A DNA stretch of 5,517 nucleotides from Deltaproteobacteria bacterium. Lineage in GTDB: Bacteria; UBA10199; DSSB01. Position 1 is the first letter of the stretch, and each line of letters opens with the position of its first letter. A program made the translations under genes and the position numbers. Below, piece by piece: positions 5,334 to 5,517 of this stretch. The stretch spans positions 1 through 5,517 of the forward strand of contig JAGRNM010000104.1 in assembly GCA_020440745.1 (NCBI GenBank), read 5' to 3'. The notes under the pieces are model-generated. The model saw nothing but the letters and a program-made list of their open reading frames with translations, ran no database searches and was not told the DNA's origin.

Positions 5334-5517
5334 AACGATTAAAAAATTAATTAGCATTAACCCAAAAAGAAAGGCGCGAGAAGAGTAAAACTTTTAAGAA
5401 GCTTTAAAGCAAAGCGCGAGGGTTTTTTTTAGAGAAATAAAAAAATTTAAGACAAGGCGAATATGAGTTATTTTTTGGTCACACTTTCTATGAAAAATTT
5501 TTTAAAAAATTAAAAGA

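Larger units (their letters stand above)
5128..5517. other. A+T-rich intergenic region with several hairpins and no convincing gene
   Basis: No supported protein gene lies here. Visible elements are a minus-strand terminator (5215-5243), a 6-bp hairpin CTCCGA/TCGGAG (5268-5287), a longer hairpin at 5302-5331, three copies of a 10-base motif close to AAAGCGCGAG (5231, 5371, 5411), the palindrome GCTTTAAAGC (5401-5410) and a T8 run (5423-5430). A 16-codon reading frame at 5463-5513 has an AAGG five to six bases before its ATG but is too short to call. I recognise no tRNA, rRNA or standard structured RNA. Confidence 0.6.

Noticed and set aside
5196..5357. Minus-strand reading frame of 53 residues
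   Set aside because: It has no ribosome binding site, is rich in Phe, Lys, Ile and Leu as A+T-rich DNA would give, and runs through the terminator hairpin.
5463..5513. 16-residue plus-strand frame MSYFLVTLSMKNFLKN
   Set aside because: It has a weak AAGG upstream, but the length and A+T-rich sequence make chance likely and the window ends four bases later.
5128..5517. CRISPR array, tRNA or 6S-like RNA in the right-hand gap
   Set aside because: There are no regularly spaced repeats of suitable length, no cloverleaf or T-loop signature, and the ends of the putative transcript do not pair into a long rod.

Overview
The window looks like chromosomal DNA from a Gram-negative bacterium of moderate to low G+C. 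The Gram-negative call rests mainly on an outer-membrane-type lipoprotein that resembles LpoA, the penicillin-binding-protein activator. A former deltaproteobacterial lineage such as Bdellovibrionota would fit the divergent DnaJ and the TPR plus periplasmic-binding-protein lipoprotein, but this is a weak inference and no taxonomic marker gene is present. The flanks (about 1-510 and 5128-5517) are visibly more A+T-rich than the coding core.

Layout, left to right. Positions 1-510 hold an A+T-rich stretch with a remnant XRE-type helix-turn-helix regulator. It is split by a frameshift inside an (AG)5 tract and is preceded by a TATAAT box and two inverted repeats that could be its old operator. 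A short promoter region then leads into three tightly packed plus-strand genes: grpE (511-1101), dnaJ (1102-2109, starting on the base after the grpE stop) and an LpoA-like lipoprotein gene (2103-4034, overlapping the end of dnaJ by 7 bases). After a 106-base gap comes thiL (4141-5127, TTG start), encoding thiamine-monophosphate kinase. The last 390 bases contain no convincing gene but carry several hairpins, the best of which is a terminator for minus-strand transcription.

How the genes fit together. GrpE is the nucleotide exchange factor and DnaJ the J-domain co-chaperone of DnaK, so they form the co-chaperone half of the Hsp70 system; dnaK itself is not between them and must lie elsewhere. 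The lipoprotein is translationally coupled to dnaJ, so an envelope or peptidoglycan-related factor is probably expressed with the chaperones. ThiL makes thiamine pyrophosphate and is probably transcribed separately.

No complete novel system is evident. The points most worth a second look are the DnaJ whose Gly/Phe linker has lost its glycines, the frameshifted regulator with its (AG)5 tract, the chaperone-lipoprotein coupling, the minus-strand terminator with no gene in front of it, and an apparent excess of the palindrome AGGCCT.
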